Notes: generated by a model from the sequence alone, not told the origin. DNA of 64,000 bases from Balneolaceae bacterium (GCA_020832415.1 JAFIES010000141.1:1-64000), one strand, 5' to 3'; shown: positions 6,586 to 15,581, numbered from the stretch's first letter. Program-made: numbers and translations.

Positions 6586-8562
6586 ATGGATAATAAAAAA
6601 TCTAACACACTACGCGGATTGCTTCTCGGAGCAGGCTTTATAGCTGTTGCAGCGTTCATCTTTACGGGTTGTCCGTCGCAACAAAGCATGTTCGATTCCG
6701 GTGATGCCGCACAAAAAGTGTACGTAGCACCGGGTGAGCATGATGAATACTACGGATTCTTCTCAGGCGGCTATAGCGGCCAGTTAAGTGTTTGGGGACT
6801 CCCTTCAGCACGTTTTCTGAAAGTGATACCGGTCTTCTCACAAGATCCGGAAACCGGCTACGGATATTCCGAAGAAACCAAACCGTTATTGATGACCAGT
6901 TACGGGTTCATCCCCTGGGATGACTCTCACCATCCGCATATTTCTCAAACCAATGGCGATGCCGATGGTCGATGGATCTACATCAATGCCAATAATACAC
7001 CACGTATTGCACGGATTGATCTGCAAACATTCGAAACCAAAGAGATTCTTGAACTGCCAAATACAGGCGGTAACCACGCATCTTCATTTGTTACATCAAA
7101 CTCTGAGTATGTAATTGGTGCCACCCGTTTCAGTATCCCTTACGAAATGGATCTTGATGTGCCTATCGACAGTTACAGCGAAGAGTTTAGGGGAGCTCTC
7201 TCTTTTATCGCTCTGGACCCTGAAACCGGTATGATGGAGATGGACTTCCAGATTCTGGTTCCTCCCTACAACTACGACCTTGGCCGTGCAGGTAAAGGCC
7301 CGTCGTCCGACTGGGTATTTTTCACCACATACAATACAGAAGAAGCCCACACACTGCTTGAAGTGAACGCATCCCGTAATGATAAAGATTACGTGGCAGC
7401 TGTAAACTGGAAACGTGCAGCAGAACTGGTTCGCAATGGCGCCGGTGAGACCATGAGTGCCGAGTACTACCACAACTACTACGAAGGTAACCAGGGCATC
7501 GCCATAAACGATGTTAAAGATCAGGTAACGGTTCTCACACCGCAAGATGGCCAGAATTTTATTTACTTCCTGCCAACACCTAAATCTCCCCACGGGGTTG
7601 ATATCGACCCAACCGGAGAGTACATCGTTGCGGGTGGTAAACTTGCAACCGTAATTCCTGTTCACTCATTCTCACGAATGATTGAAGCCATCGAAAACCA
7701 GCGATTTGAAGGACATGTAGAAAATATTCCAATTCTTGATTACGATGCAACCATCATTGGCGAAGTTGAAAATCCGGGACTGGGCCCGCTCCACACCGAA
7801 TTTGATGGCAGAGGATACGCATATACCTCCGTGTATATTTCATCCGAAATTGTAAAGTGGTCGCTCGAAACGTTTGAAGTTGTTGACAGAATCGATGCAT
7901 ATTACTCCATTGGTCACCTGATGATTACCGGCGGCGACACCAAAAATCCTGACGCAAGGTACCTTGTTGGATTAACCAAAACCGCAAAAGACAGATACCT
8001 CCCAACGGGGCCAAAACAGAATCACCCCGCGCAGTTGTATGATATCAGCGGAGACAGAATGCAGCTTCTTCTCGATTTCCCAACCATCGGTGAACCTCAC
8101 TATGCACAGGCAATTCGTGCCGATATTGTTACACCGAATGTGAAACAGATCTATGAAATGGAAGATAACGATCACCCCTATGCACTTCGCAGGGTAGCTG
8201 ATAATCGTGTAGAGCGCGATGGTGATGTGGTTCGTATCTATATGTCATCAACCAGAAGCCATTTCCGGCCGGATAATATTGAAGGTATCCGTGTGGGTGA
8301 TACTGTTTACATTCACCTGACCAACCTTGAGCAGGAGTGGGACGTGGTTCACGGCATCGCTGTTAAAGGTGCGAACAACTCGGAAATTCTTGTAGCACCG
8401 GGGCAAACCAAATCGATAAAATGGGAGCCCACAAGAACGGGTATCTATCCATTCTACTGCACCGCTTTCTGTTCTGCGCTGCACCAGGAAATGCAGGGAT
8501 ACATTCGAGTATCAGCTGCCGACTCTGATGTTCCGCTTACATGGAGTACTGGCGGCAACTAA
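6586..8562 (+). CDS. nosZ: nitrous oxide reductase, clade II (Sec-type)
   Basis: Reduces N2O to N2 in the periplasm. The 658-residue protein has a seven-bladed propeller with the CuZ His ligands in segments such as SHHPHISQTNGDADGRW, SPHGVDIDPTGEY and GPLHTEFDGRG. The C-terminal cupredoxin domain carries the CuA ligands H588, C625, C629, H633 and M636 (YCTAFCSALHQEM). The N terminus is a Sec-type signal without a twin-arginine motif, as expected for clade II. It ends in FTGC with C29, suggesting a lipoprotein attached to a membrane. It is the second gene of an operon led by a cytochrome c and followed by nosB-like, nosL, nosD, nosF and nosY genes. Confidence 0.97.
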   Translation: MDNKKSNTLRGLLLGAGFIAVAAFIFTGCPSQQSMFDSGDAAQKVYVAPGEHDEYYGFFSGGYSGQLSVWGLPSARFLKVIPVFSQDPETGYGYSEETKPLLMTSYGFIPWDDSHHPHISQTNGDADGRWIYINANNTPRIARIDLQTFETKEILELPNTGGNHASSFVTSNSEYVIGATRFSIPYEMDLDVPIDSYSEEFRGALSFIALDPETGMMEMDFQILVPPYNYDLGRAGKGPSSDWVFFTTYNTEEAHTLLEVNASRNDKDYVAAVNWKRAAELVRNGAGETMSAEYYHNYYEGNQGIAINDVKDQVTVLTPQDGQNFIYFLPTPKSPHGVDIDPTGEYIVAGGKLATVIPVHSFSRMIEAIENQRFEGHVENIPILDYDATIIGEVENPGLGPLHTEFDGRGYAYTSVYISSEIVKWSLETFEVVDRIDAYYSIGHLMITGGDTKNPDARYLVGLTKTAKDRYLPTGPKQNHPAQLYDISGDRMQLLLDFPTIGEPHYAQAIRADIVTPNVKQIYEMEDNDHPYALRRVADNRVERDGDVVRIYMSSTRSHFRPDNIEGIRVGDTVYIHLTNLEQEWDVVHGIAVKGANNSEILVAPGQTKSIKWEPTRTGIYPFYCTAFCSALHQEMQGYIRVSAADSDVPLTWSTGGN

Positions 8563-8610
8563 GGGTTTACCCCTCAGTTCGGCAACAGCCGGACAGTTGA
8601 TCCCAAAGCA

Positions 8611-8640
8611 CCCGGGTACGGCCTCAAAACCGTATTCGGG
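8611..8640 (+). promoter_or_regulatory. stem-loop between nosZ and the next gene
   Basis: CCCGGGTACGG and CCGTATTCGGG form an 11-bp RNA stem (including two G-U pairs) around an 8-base loop, in the 169-base gap after nosZ. No T-run follows, so read-through is likely. It may protect the nosZ mRNA 3' end or set the expression ratio within the operon. Confidence 0.55.
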
Positions 8641-8731
8641 ACTTTAATCCTACAGCTCTTTTATTTAGTGAATTGTCTTTCCTGTAACCGGGGAGATATT
8701 TCACAAAATAAACCGCTTTAAAAACTGAATC

Positions 8732-9316
8732 ATGGAAATTAAATCAAGAATAGTAATGACGCTGGCAGCTTTGATGCTTATCGGCCTCTACTACCAGCCA
8801 TTCTGGACCATCGACATGTCGGCACCACAGTACCCCGAAGGTATCGGGATGTACATTCACATTAATGATGTAACCGGCCACAATCGCCACGATCTGCAGA
8901 GCATTAACACGCTTAACCACTACATAGGTATGGCAGAAATTCACAAAGAAGATTTCTGGGAGTTTGAAGTAATGCCGTGGATTTTTGGCTTTCTGATTGC
9001 TTTCGGGCTAATAGCTGCTGCTGTTGGCAATATAAAACTGGTAATTACCTGGCTAGCACTGATGGTAGTATTGGGAATTCTGGGATTTGTAGACTTTTAC
9101 ATGTGGGGATATGAATATGGCCACAACCTCAGCCCTGATGCACCCATTAAAGTGCCGGGTATGAGCTATCAGCCGCCCATGCTTGGTTGCAAACAACTCC
9201 TGAACATCAATGCGTGCTCCTGGCCCTATATCGGCTCCATCTACTTAGGGCTTTCGGTAATGCTGGCCGGAGGTGTAATCTGGATCGAAAAATTTTCAAA
9301 AAAACAGAACACGTAA
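8732..9316 (+). CDS. NosB-like four-helix membrane protein of the nos operon
   Basis: A 194-residue integral membrane protein with helices near residues 8-25, 78-97, 100-122 and 166-185. The loop after helix 1 is exported-looking and contains His and Met residues (GMYIHINDV, NHYIGMAEIHK). The loop before helix 4 contains two Cys in MLGCKQLLNINACSWP. Clade II nos clusters commonly encode a conserved membrane protein directly after nosZ (often named nosB); its function is not established. Position between nosZ and nosL fits that protein. A role in copper delivery or electron transfer to NosZ is inference. Confidence 0.75.
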   Translation: MEIKSRIVMTLAALMLIGLYYQPFWTIDMSAPQYPEGIGMYIHINDVTGHNRHDLQSINTLNHYIGMAEIHKEDFWEFEVMPWIFGFLIAFGLIAAAVGNIKLVITWLALMVVLGILGFVDFYMWGYEYGHNLSPDAPIKVPGMSYQPPMLGCKQLLNINACSWPYIGSIYLGLSVMLAGGVIWIEKFSKKQNT

Positions 9317-9331
9317 GAATCAACAACTACC

Positions 9332-9353
9332 GCATGCTCTGAGGGGGGCATGC
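9332..9353 (+). promoter_or_regulatory. stem-loop before the first nosL-like gene
   Basis: Two copies of GCATGC (9332-9337 and 9348-9353) can pair around a 10-base G-rich loop, ending 17 bases before the nosL-like ATG. It may affect mRNA processing or translation of that gene. Confidence 0.4.
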
Positions 9354-9370
9354 TAAAAACAAGGATCAAC

Positions 9371-9889
9371 ATGAAAAATCTAATTCAAACAGTGCTTTTC
9401 AGCCTGATGGCTGCCACACTTCTTGGTTGTGCTGAAGTAAGAACCGATCAGCCGGCTAACCGGAACGCAGAAACAAGAGCCATAAGCTACGGCAGCGATC
9501 TCTGCGCATTTACCGGAAAAACCATCGATGTAGTTCGCTACGGCGGGCAGATTATCATGCAGGATGGCACAGAGCACAAGTTTATGTCGGTAGAATGTGT
9601 AGCGGGATTTTATCTCGGTATTGAGGACAAGAGCCAAATCAAATCAATGAAAATTGTGGATTTTGCCGAGGGGTATCAGCTCTTGCCTGTAGATGAACTT
9701 GTCTATTTACACAGCACCCTGCGCCCCAGCCCGAACGGAATGTTCCTTACGGCTGTGGATGCATCAAATCAAAAAATGAAAAACTATATCTATGATGCCT
9801 ACCCCGGCCCCTATCTGGCCTGGGAAGAGGTACTTGAGCTGGTTCAGAATGAATGGGATCTGACCGGACAAACAGCTCTAAAAAATTAA
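9371..9889 (+). CDS. NosL-like copper lipoprotein with an altered metal site
   Basis: A NosL paralogue of 172 residues. The signal peptide ends in LLGC, so it is a lipoprotein. The region that in NosL carries a CxYCxM copper motif here reads DLCAFTGKTID: the first Cys is kept but the second Cys and the Met are gone. The downstream SVECVAGFYLG Cys and the YLHS and WDL segments align with the second NosL encoded next. Start ATG at 9371 precedes the signal peptide (frame open from 9350). It is 62 bases before canonical nosL. It probably works in copper handling for NosZ or the NosB-like protein, but the changed site may alter affinity or partner. Confidence 0.75.
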   Translation: MKNLIQTVLFSLMAATLLGCAEVRTDQPANRNAETRAISYGSDLCAFTGKTIDVVRYGGQIIMQDGTEHKFMSVECVAGFYLGIEDKSQIKSMKIVDFAEGYQLLPVDELVYLHSTLRPSPNGMFLTAVDASNQKMKNYIYDAYPGPYLAWEEVLELVQNEWDLTGQTALKN

Positions 9890-9895
9890 TTAACA

Positions 9896-9921
9896 GGCGC
9901 TTCAAACTCAAAAAAAGCGCC
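9896..9921 (+). promoter_or_regulatory. stem-loop between the two nosL genes
   Basis: GGCGCTT (9896-9902) and AAGCGCC (9915-9921) form a perfect 7-bp stem directly after the first nosL-like stop. It is followed by CATATC, not a T-run, so it resembles an intercistronic processing or stabilising hairpin more than a terminator. Confidence 0.5.
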
Positions 9922-9951
9922 CATATCTAAAAATATAAAAAGGAGAATACC

Positions 9952-10419
9952 ATGAGGGGTAGAACTTTCTTTTCGATGATGCTGATTGCATCACTCACAA
10001 TTCTTATAGCTTGCGAACCTAAACCGCAGCCTATTGAACTTGGCAGTGATCAGTGCGCTTACTGCCGTATGATGATTACCGAAGCTGAGTTTGGCACTCA
10101 AAGCCTGAACAACCAGGGGCGATCGTTTAAATTCGACTCCATCGAATGCCTGGCCGCTTTTGTAATAACGGCCGACGACCCGGCTAACATCCACTCCAAT
10201 TACGTACCCGATTTTCTGAACAGAGAAAACTGGCTGCAGGCTGAAACTGCCGTCTATCTGCACAGCGAAACCTTACGAAGCCCGATGGGGCTCAATCTCA
10301 CCGCTTATGCCAATCGGGAATCTGCCGAACCGATTCAGGCTGAGTATGGGGGCGATCTCATAGATTTCGATCAGGTTATGGAAATTGTTCAGCGAGAATG
10401 GCTTACTAACAGCCGATGA
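9952..10419 (+). CDS. nosL: NosL copper chaperone lipoprotein
   Basis: NosL binds Cu(I) in the periplasm and supplies copper for the CuZ cluster of NosZ. The signal peptide ends in LIAC, giving a lipid-anchored protein. The copper motif is visible as QCAYCRMMI near residue 37, with a later IECLAAF Cys and a YLHSE segment. Length (155 residues) is normal for the family. An AGGAG ribosome site lies just upstream. The stop codon overlaps the nosD start (ATGA), indicating translational coupling. Confidence 0.93.
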   Translation: MRGRTFFSMMLIASLTILIACEPKPQPIELGSDQCAYCRMMITEAEFGTQSLNNQGRSFKFDSIECLAAFVITADDPANIHSNYVPDFLNRENWLQAETAVYLHSETLRSPMGLNLTAYANRESAEPIQAEYGGDLIDFDQVMEIVQREWLTNSR

Positions 10420-11675
10420 AAACCTTTGGAACTATGAAATTCTTCATTCACATATCCCTACTCTTGTTTGGCCTGCTGGTGATTGCTGAATCAGCAGCGG
10501 CGCAGATTACTGTACGGCCTGAAGGGCCTGTAACCTCCATTCAGGTAGGAATTGATCAGGCTGCAGCCGGCGATACAGTGGTTGTGCATGCAGGCACGTA
10601 TCAGGAGAATAATATTGAAATCACAAAACCGCTTGTGCTCATGGGAATTGATCGCCCTCTGATTGATGGCGACAATGAAGGCACCATTTTGGTGATACGT
10701 GCCGACAGCATAACCGTTCAGGGCTTTGATTTCAGAAATACGGGACGAAGTTATATCAGAGATTACACGGCAATTCTGATTGATCAGGCGAGTGATTTTA
10801 TTGTAGAAGATAATCACCTCTACAATGTATTCTTTGGCATATACCTGGCCGAAACGAATCGGGGTATTGTCCGAAACAACCGAATTGAGTCGTACGACAG
10901 GCGGGAAGCATCATCCGGAAACGGAATCCATTTATGGTATGTGAAAAATCCGGAAATTATCGGAAATCACGTGGAGGGAATGCGTGATGGCATCTACCTG
11001 GAGTTTGTGGAAGATGCACGTATTAACGGCAACATCAGCAGCAAAAATAACCGCTACGGTTTGCACTACATGTTTTCCAACGGCGGCACCTACTACGATA
11101 ACACCTTCCGCAAAAATGGCGCCGGCGTGGCTGTGATGTACTCAGAAAACGTAGATATGAAAAACAATCTGTTTGAGAACAACTGGGGTGCATCATCATA
11201 CGGGCTTCTGCTTAAAGACATGCGGCAGAGCAATATAGAAGGCAACCGGTTCTACAGAAATACAGTGGCTATTTATTCAGAAAGTTCAACAAATATTCAG
11301 ATTAAAAACAATCATATTGAGCAAAATGGCTGGGCAATCAACATTAAATCGAGCAGTGCACGAAACTACTTTACCAAGAATAATTTCATAGAGAACAGCT
11401 TTGACGTGCGAACTGACAGCCCCCGGAATAACAATGTTTTTGAGGGGAATTACTGGAGTAATTACGAAGGCTACGATCTTGACAGAGATGGAATAGGCGA
11501 TGTACCCTATCGCCCTGTGAGCCTCTTCTCGGTGATTATTGAAAAACAGCCCGAATCGCTCATTCTTATGCGGAGCATGTTTATTCGCCTGCTCGATACA
11601 GCTGAGAGAATTATGCCTGTGCTCACCCCAAAAACACTGTACGATGAACAACCAAAAATGCATCGAATACCATGA
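10416..11675 (+). CDS. nosD: NosD, periplasmic beta-helix maturation protein
   Basis: NosD works with NosF and NosY in assembly of the CuZ cluster of NosZ. The 419-residue protein has a signal peptide (FIHISLLLFGLLVIAESAAA) and a long right-handed beta-helix with many Asn-rich repeat turns such as GIVRNNRIES, PEIIGNHVEG and SNIEGNRFYRN, typical of CASH/NosD repeats. A C-terminal segment follows the consensus NYWSNYEGYDLDRDGIGDVPY. The start overlaps the nosL stop; an ATG at 10434 is a possible alternative. The stop overlaps nosF in the same way. Confidence 0.95.
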   Translation: MKTFGTMKFFIHISLLLFGLLVIAESAAAQITVRPEGPVTSIQVGIDQAAAGDTVVVHAGTYQENNIEITKPLVLMGIDRPLIDGDNEGTILVIRADSITVQGFDFRNTGRSYIRDYTAILIDQASDFIVEDNHLYNVFFGIYLAETNRGIVRNNRIESYDRREASSGNGIHLWYVKNPEIIGNHVEGMRDGIYLEFVEDARINGNISSKNNRYGLHYMFSNGGTYYDNTFRKNGAGVAVMYSENVDMKNNLFENNWGASSYGLLLKDMRQSNIEGNRFYRNTVAIYSESSTNIQIKNNHIEQNGWAINIKSSSARNYFTKNNFIENSFDVRTDSPRNNNVFEGNYWSNYEGYDLDRDGIGDVPYRPVSLFSVIIEKQPESLILMRSMFIRLLDTAERIMPVLTPKTLYDEQPKMHRIP

Positions 11676-12376
11676 TAGAGATTAAAGAACTTAAAAAATC
11701 CTTCGGAAGCCTTGAAGTTTTGAAAGGAATCAATCTTACGATACCCAAAGGACAGGCAACCGGAATAGTTGGACCAAACGGCGCCGGCAAAACCACGCTG
11801 ATTAAAACCATTCTTGGCCTCGTAAAACCCGATTCGGGCACCATCCGGGTAAACGAAACCAAACTTAATGGAAACTGGCAGTACCGCCGTGATATTGGTT
11901 ACATGCCACAGGTTGCCCGATACCCGGAAAATATGAGAGTTCACGAGCTGCTCGAATTTATTAAGGGATTACGGAATCAACCCGCTGTTTATGAAGAGGA
12001 GCTGATTGATCAGCTCAATCTCGGGCAGGAGCTGCAAAAGCAACTGCGAACACTCTCCGGTGGCAACAGGCAGAAAGTTGGTGCCACGCTGGCCATGATG
12101 TTTAATCCAAACATCCTCTTTTTTGATGAACCCACCGCGGGACTTGACCCTAAATCGAGTCAGAAGTTTAAAGAGCGGGTTAAAGTTGAAAAAGAGAATG
12201 GCAAAACGGTGATCATCACATCGCACATAATGAGCGAACTCGAACAGCTCGTAGATCATGTGATCTTTATTCTTGATGGAAACATTCGCTACTACGGCTC
12301 CACAAAAAATCTGCTTGCAGAGAGCAATGAAGAGCGCCTTGAGGGAGCCATTGCAAGCATGATGGAAGTAGCCTGA
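11672..12376 (+). CDS. nosF: NosF, ABC transporter ATPase for NosZ maturation
   Basis: Cytoplasmic ATPase that powers the NosDFY complex. The 234-residue protein has Walker A GPNGAGKTT (34-42), the ABC signature LSGGNRQKV (about 128-136), and Walker B with D-loop ILFFDEPTAGLDP (148-160), followed by the switch His in ITSHIM. Length is compact, ending soon after the nucleotide-binding domain, as in other NosF proteins. It overlaps nosD by ATGA and is followed 24 bases later by nosY. Confidence 0.96.
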   Translation: MIEIKELKKSFGSLEVLKGINLTIPKGQATGIVGPNGAGKTTLIKTILGLVKPDSGTIRVNETKLNGNWQYRRDIGYMPQVARYPENMRVHELLEFIKGLRNQPAVYEEELIDQLNLGQELQKQLRTLSGGNRQKVGATLAMMFNPNILFFDEPTAGLDPKSSQKFKERVKVEKENGKTVIITSHIMSELEQLVDHVIFILDGNIRYYGSTKNLLAESNEERLEGAIASMMEVA

Positions 12377-12400
12377 TAAATATTTTAAACACCTGAGAAA

Positions 12401-13195
12401 ATGAATTCACTATTACTGCATATCGCCAAAAATGAATGGAAAAGTTTACTGCGTGGTAAATGGGTAGTTGGCTACGGGCTTATTTTCCTGCTGCTAACCG
12501 ACTCACTGCTTCGGTTTGGTGGCGGCGGCCCGGAAGCACTGCTTAGCCTTTCGAATGTAATGCTGCTATTTATACCGCTTGTTGGTATGATTTATGGAAT
12601 ACTCTATATCTACCAGAGCCGGGAATTTATCGAGCTGCTTCTCACCCAGCCTATCGACAGAAAAGTACTCTTTTGGGGTCTGTTTGTTGGAATCTCCACC
12701 CCGTTAATGCTCGCTTTTGTGGTTGGATCGCTGTTACCGCTTGCCTGGCATAGTATTTTAATGACAGCTGCCGCCCCGTCTGCAATGGTACTTGGGCTGG
12801 GTGCTGTACTCACAATGATCTTTGTATCCCTCGGCTTTCTATTTGGCCTGGCTTTTTATGATGATCGCATCAAAGGATTTGGATTTACCATTGTAGTGTG
12901 GCTCTTTTTGGCGATATTGTATGATGGGTTGGTACTGATGCTGGTATTCACGTTCGGGCAATATCCGCTGGAACGATTTGTGATTGCCGTTTCCATGCTC
13001 AATCCGATTGACCTTGCCCGGATTATGGTGATGCTTGAGTTTGATGTATCCGCATTGATGGGATATACCGGCGCCGTTTTTAACCGGTTTTTCGGCTCAA
13101 GCCTTGGCATCATAACCGCAAGTGGCATGCTTACAATCTGGCTGGCTATACCAACCTGGATTGGCTTACGAGTGTTTAAAAAGAAAGATTTTTAA
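12401..13195 (+). CDS. nosY: NosY, ABC transporter permease for NosZ maturation
   Basis: Membrane subunit of the NosDFY complex. The 264-residue protein begins with an amphipathic NEWKSLLRGKW segment typical of ABC-2 permeases, then shows six hydrophobic helices at about 23-40, 48-68, 95-115, 127-150, 163-185 and 236-256. The charged YQSREFIELLLTQPI loop after helix 2 matches the family's coupling region. Order after nosF completes the nosL-D-F-Y set. The next gene (ctaA) starts 70 bases downstream on the same strand and may be co-transcribed. Confidence 0.93.
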   Translation: MNSLLLHIAKNEWKSLLRGKWVVGYGLIFLLLTDSLLRFGGGGPEALLSLSNVMLLFIPLVGMIYGILYIYQSREFIELLLTQPIDRKVLFWGLFVGISTPLMLAFVVGSLLPLAWHSILMTAAAPSAMVLGLGAVLTMIFVSLGFLFGLAFYDDRIKGFGFTIVVWLFLAILYDGLVLMLVFTFGQYPLERFVIAVSMLNPIDLARIMVMLEFDVSALMGYTGAVFNRFFGSSLGIITASGMLTIWLAIPTWIGLRVFKKKDF

Positions 13196-13264
13196 ACTCC
13201 CCCTTATGCCTGCGCTAGTGGAGAGGGGCACTTTGGTACAAACACAGAAATAATTTGTTTATCA

Positions 13265-14290
13265 ATGACATCTGCAGACAAAAAGCACATCAGAATCTGG
13301 TACTGGAGTGGTGCAACACTTGTTTTTCTGATTCTGATTATTGGCGGAATTACACGATTAACCGGCTCCGGACTTTCAATGACAGACTGGAAACCAATTA
13401 TGGGGGCCATCCCGCCAATAACCGATGCACAGTGGCAGGATGCATTTGATCAGTACAAGCAATTTCCCGAGTACCAGCAGGTAAACCGCGGTATGAGTCT
13501 CGCAGAGTTCCAGTTTATCTTTTTCTGGGAGTACCTGCACCGAATGATTGGCCGGCTGATCGGCCTGGTATTCATTATTCCCTTCGGCTACTTCCTGGTA
13601 AAAAAGAAGTTTGATGCTACACAGGTTAAACGTGCTTCATTATTATTAATATTAGGCATATCACAAGGTTTAATGGGCTGGTATATGGTACAAAGTGGTT
13701 TGGTTGATGTGCCAAGGGTTAGCCCGTACCGATTGGCTGCACACCTTTCTCTGGCCTTTATCATTTTTGGGTTCTGTGTGTGGTTTGCCCTCGACCTGAA
13801 AGAGCGCACTATCCGGCCGGGAAGCGGAGCAACGGAACTGCGAAAATGGCTTTGGATTTTTTTGGTGATACTCTCACTCCAGGTTATCTGGGGAGCATTC
13901 GTTGCCGGGCTGCATGCCGGACATATCTACAACACATTTCCAAAAATGCACCAGTTCTGGATACCTCCTGAACTCTGGCTGATGCAGCCCTTTGCCATTA
14001 ACTTCTTCGAAAATATGGTAACCGTTCAGTGGATTCACCGTGTTTTGGCAACACTACTTGGCCTTATGGCTGTTGGCATGTGGGTGCGAGCCTATCAAAC
14101 AGATACAACGTTTCTAACAAAAAAATGGATACTCGCAGTATTAGCTGTTGTTTTAGCTCAATATCTGATTGGTGTTTTTACCTTGGTATATCATGTACCG
14201 GTATGGCTTGGGGTGCTTCATCAGGCAGTGGCAATGATTCTGTTTGGTGTTGTGATTGGCGCCCTGCATCAGCTTCGAAGTTTTAAATAG
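13265..14290 (+). CDS. ctaA: heme A synthase (COX15/CtaA family)
   Basis: Oxidises heme O to heme A in the membrane for aa3-type terminal oxidases. The 341-residue protein starts with the family pattern GGITRLTGSGLSMTDWKP and has about eight helices. Conserved heme-ligand His residues appear in EYLHRMIGR, LAAHLSLAF, WIHRVLATLLG and VLHQAVAM. Length matches the proteobacterial/mitochondrial (type 2) form. It is unusual to find it directly after nosY; with hemN and the Rrf2 genes nearby the region looks like a block for respiratory heme supply. Start ATG at 13265. Confidence 0.93.
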   Translation: MTSADKKHIRIWYWSGATLVFLILIIGGITRLTGSGLSMTDWKPIMGAIPPITDAQWQDAFDQYKQFPEYQQVNRGMSLAEFQFIFFWEYLHRMIGRLIGLVFIIPFGYFLVKKKFDATQVKRASLLLILGISQGLMGWYMVQSGLVDVPRVSPYRLAAHLSLAFIIFGFCVWFALDLKERTIRPGSGATELRKWLWIFLVILSLQVIWGAFVAGLHAGHIYNTFPKMHQFWIPPELWLMQPFAINFFENMVTVQWIHRVLATLLGLMAVGMWVRAYQTDTTFLTKKWILAVLAVVLAQYLIGVFTLVYHVPVWLGVLHQAVAMILFGVVIGALHQLRSFK

Positions 14291-14335
14291 CTGGTTCAAC
14301 CAGAATGATATGTATTTACTGTAAATCAAGAGCAG

Positions 14336-15532
14336 ATGAACATTAATCCACATTTCAGAAGAGTTTGGCAGTTATCGCTGCTCAGTTTTATAATCGCCTC
14401 GGTTACCGGGTTTTTGTACCGATACGGAATGCTCTATCCGCTGGCCGACTGGCTGAATTTTGCAAACATCCGGCATGCTCACTCCCACCTGATGTTTTTC
14501 AACTGGGTTTCACCACCCATAATGGTGTGGATGGCATCATCACTGATCAACTATGATGATAAACCTGCAATACGAAATTTCTCTACCTGCCTCTACACCA
14601 TGCTCTTTTTAGGAGCTCTCTCGTTCCCATTTTTTCTACTCTACGGATATCACTCCGTCCCGATTGGATCTGCAAATTTGCCGATAGCTGCAATACTATC
14701 CGGAATGGTTATGATAACCTGGTATTGGTTTGCCCGGCTTTATATTAAAGTGAGAAAAAATAAACCCGGCAATCTGTCAGTTCTCTTTTTTGATGCAGCT
14801 CTGCTAACCCTCATGATTAGTTCACTGGGTGCCTGGGGTGTATCGCTGTTTCAGTTCACAGATGTTCAGAGTCCGCTTTTTGCCTCAGCATTGACCCACT
14901 TTTTCCTCGCCACATTTACAGAAGGATGGGCTCTTTTGGGAATACTTGGGATTTTATGGGCTCTGGTTCCATCTTCTAAAACTGATTTATCCATTTCAGC
15001 CGGATGGCTTTGGGCACCTATTCTTTTTGGCTCAATGATGGTTTTTCCGTTTAGTCTTACTCAATCATTAGTCACACCGGTTATGCTGTTTACCGCCAAA
15101 ACAGGGCTATTTCTGATCGTATTGGCACTCACTCTAAATGTTTGGTTTCTGCTTAAAGCGAAGGTATTCTTCAATCTTTCACTAAAAATAGTTCTGCTGC
15201 TCCTGATCTTAAAAATTCTGTTTCAGGCTGCTGCAATTCTCCCCCTGGAAATATGGCCCGGTGAACACGGCCTGAGGGTATTCTATCTGCATTTACTGTT
15301 ACTGGGTATCATCTCAATAACACTGTTTGAGGGATTTATCCCCGAAAAACTTCACCTGGCAAAATCTCTGTTTGCCCTTTCCGCACTTCTTGTAATTATC
15401 TCTCTGGGAATGATTAGCGGTTATTGGCCGATACATTTAATGTTGCCAGATACCTACTTTTGGATATTGATAATTGCTGGATTACCAACGTTGCCGGCAA
15501 CTGTATTATGGATTTATACACTCAAAAATTAG
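14336..15532 (+). CDS. polytopic membrane protein, oxidase/NnrS-like, 398 residues
   Basis: Not assigned to a named family with certainty. About 10-12 hydrophobic helices are visible. The second carries NIRHAHSHLMFFNW (H47, H49, H51 before Trp57), which aligns with the His/Gly-Trp helix of the small proteins at 4621 and 5052 and resembles NnrS or heme-copper oxidase subunit I. Later His residues lie in LTHFFLATFTEGWALLG and RVFYLHLLLLG. A full set of CuB/high-spin heme ligands is not recognisable. The gene follows ctaA by 45 bases and precedes the second rrf2 gene, so a heme- or NO-related membrane function is plausible. The start at 14336 gives a normal N terminus before helix 1. Confidence 0.75.
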   Translation: MNINPHFRRVWQLSLLSFIIASVTGFLYRYGMLYPLADWLNFANIRHAHSHLMFFNWVSPPIMVWMASSLINYDDKPAIRNFSTCLYTMLFLGALSFPFFLLYGYHSVPIGSANLPIAAILSGMVMITWYWFARLYIKVRKNKPGNLSVLFFDAALLTLMISSLGAWGVSLFQFTDVQSPLFASALTHFFLATFTEGWALLGILGILWALVPSSKTDLSISAGWLWAPILFGSMMVFPFSLTQSLVTPVMLFTAKTGLFLIVLALTLNVWFLLKAKVFFNLSLKIVLLLLILKILFQAAAILPLEIWPGEHGLRVFYLHLLLLGIISITLFEGFIPEKLHLAKSLFALSALLVIISLGMISGYWPIHLMLPDTYFWILIIAGLPTLPATVLWIYTLKN

Positions 15533-15581
15533 TGGCTAAGAACAAGAAATTTATGGTAATAAGCAGAATAAATACCTATTT

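Noticed and set aside
7096-7665. 189-codon open frame antisense to nosZ
   Set aside because: Lies opposite the conserved propeller of nosZ. The translation is Val/Cys-rich without a recognisable domain.
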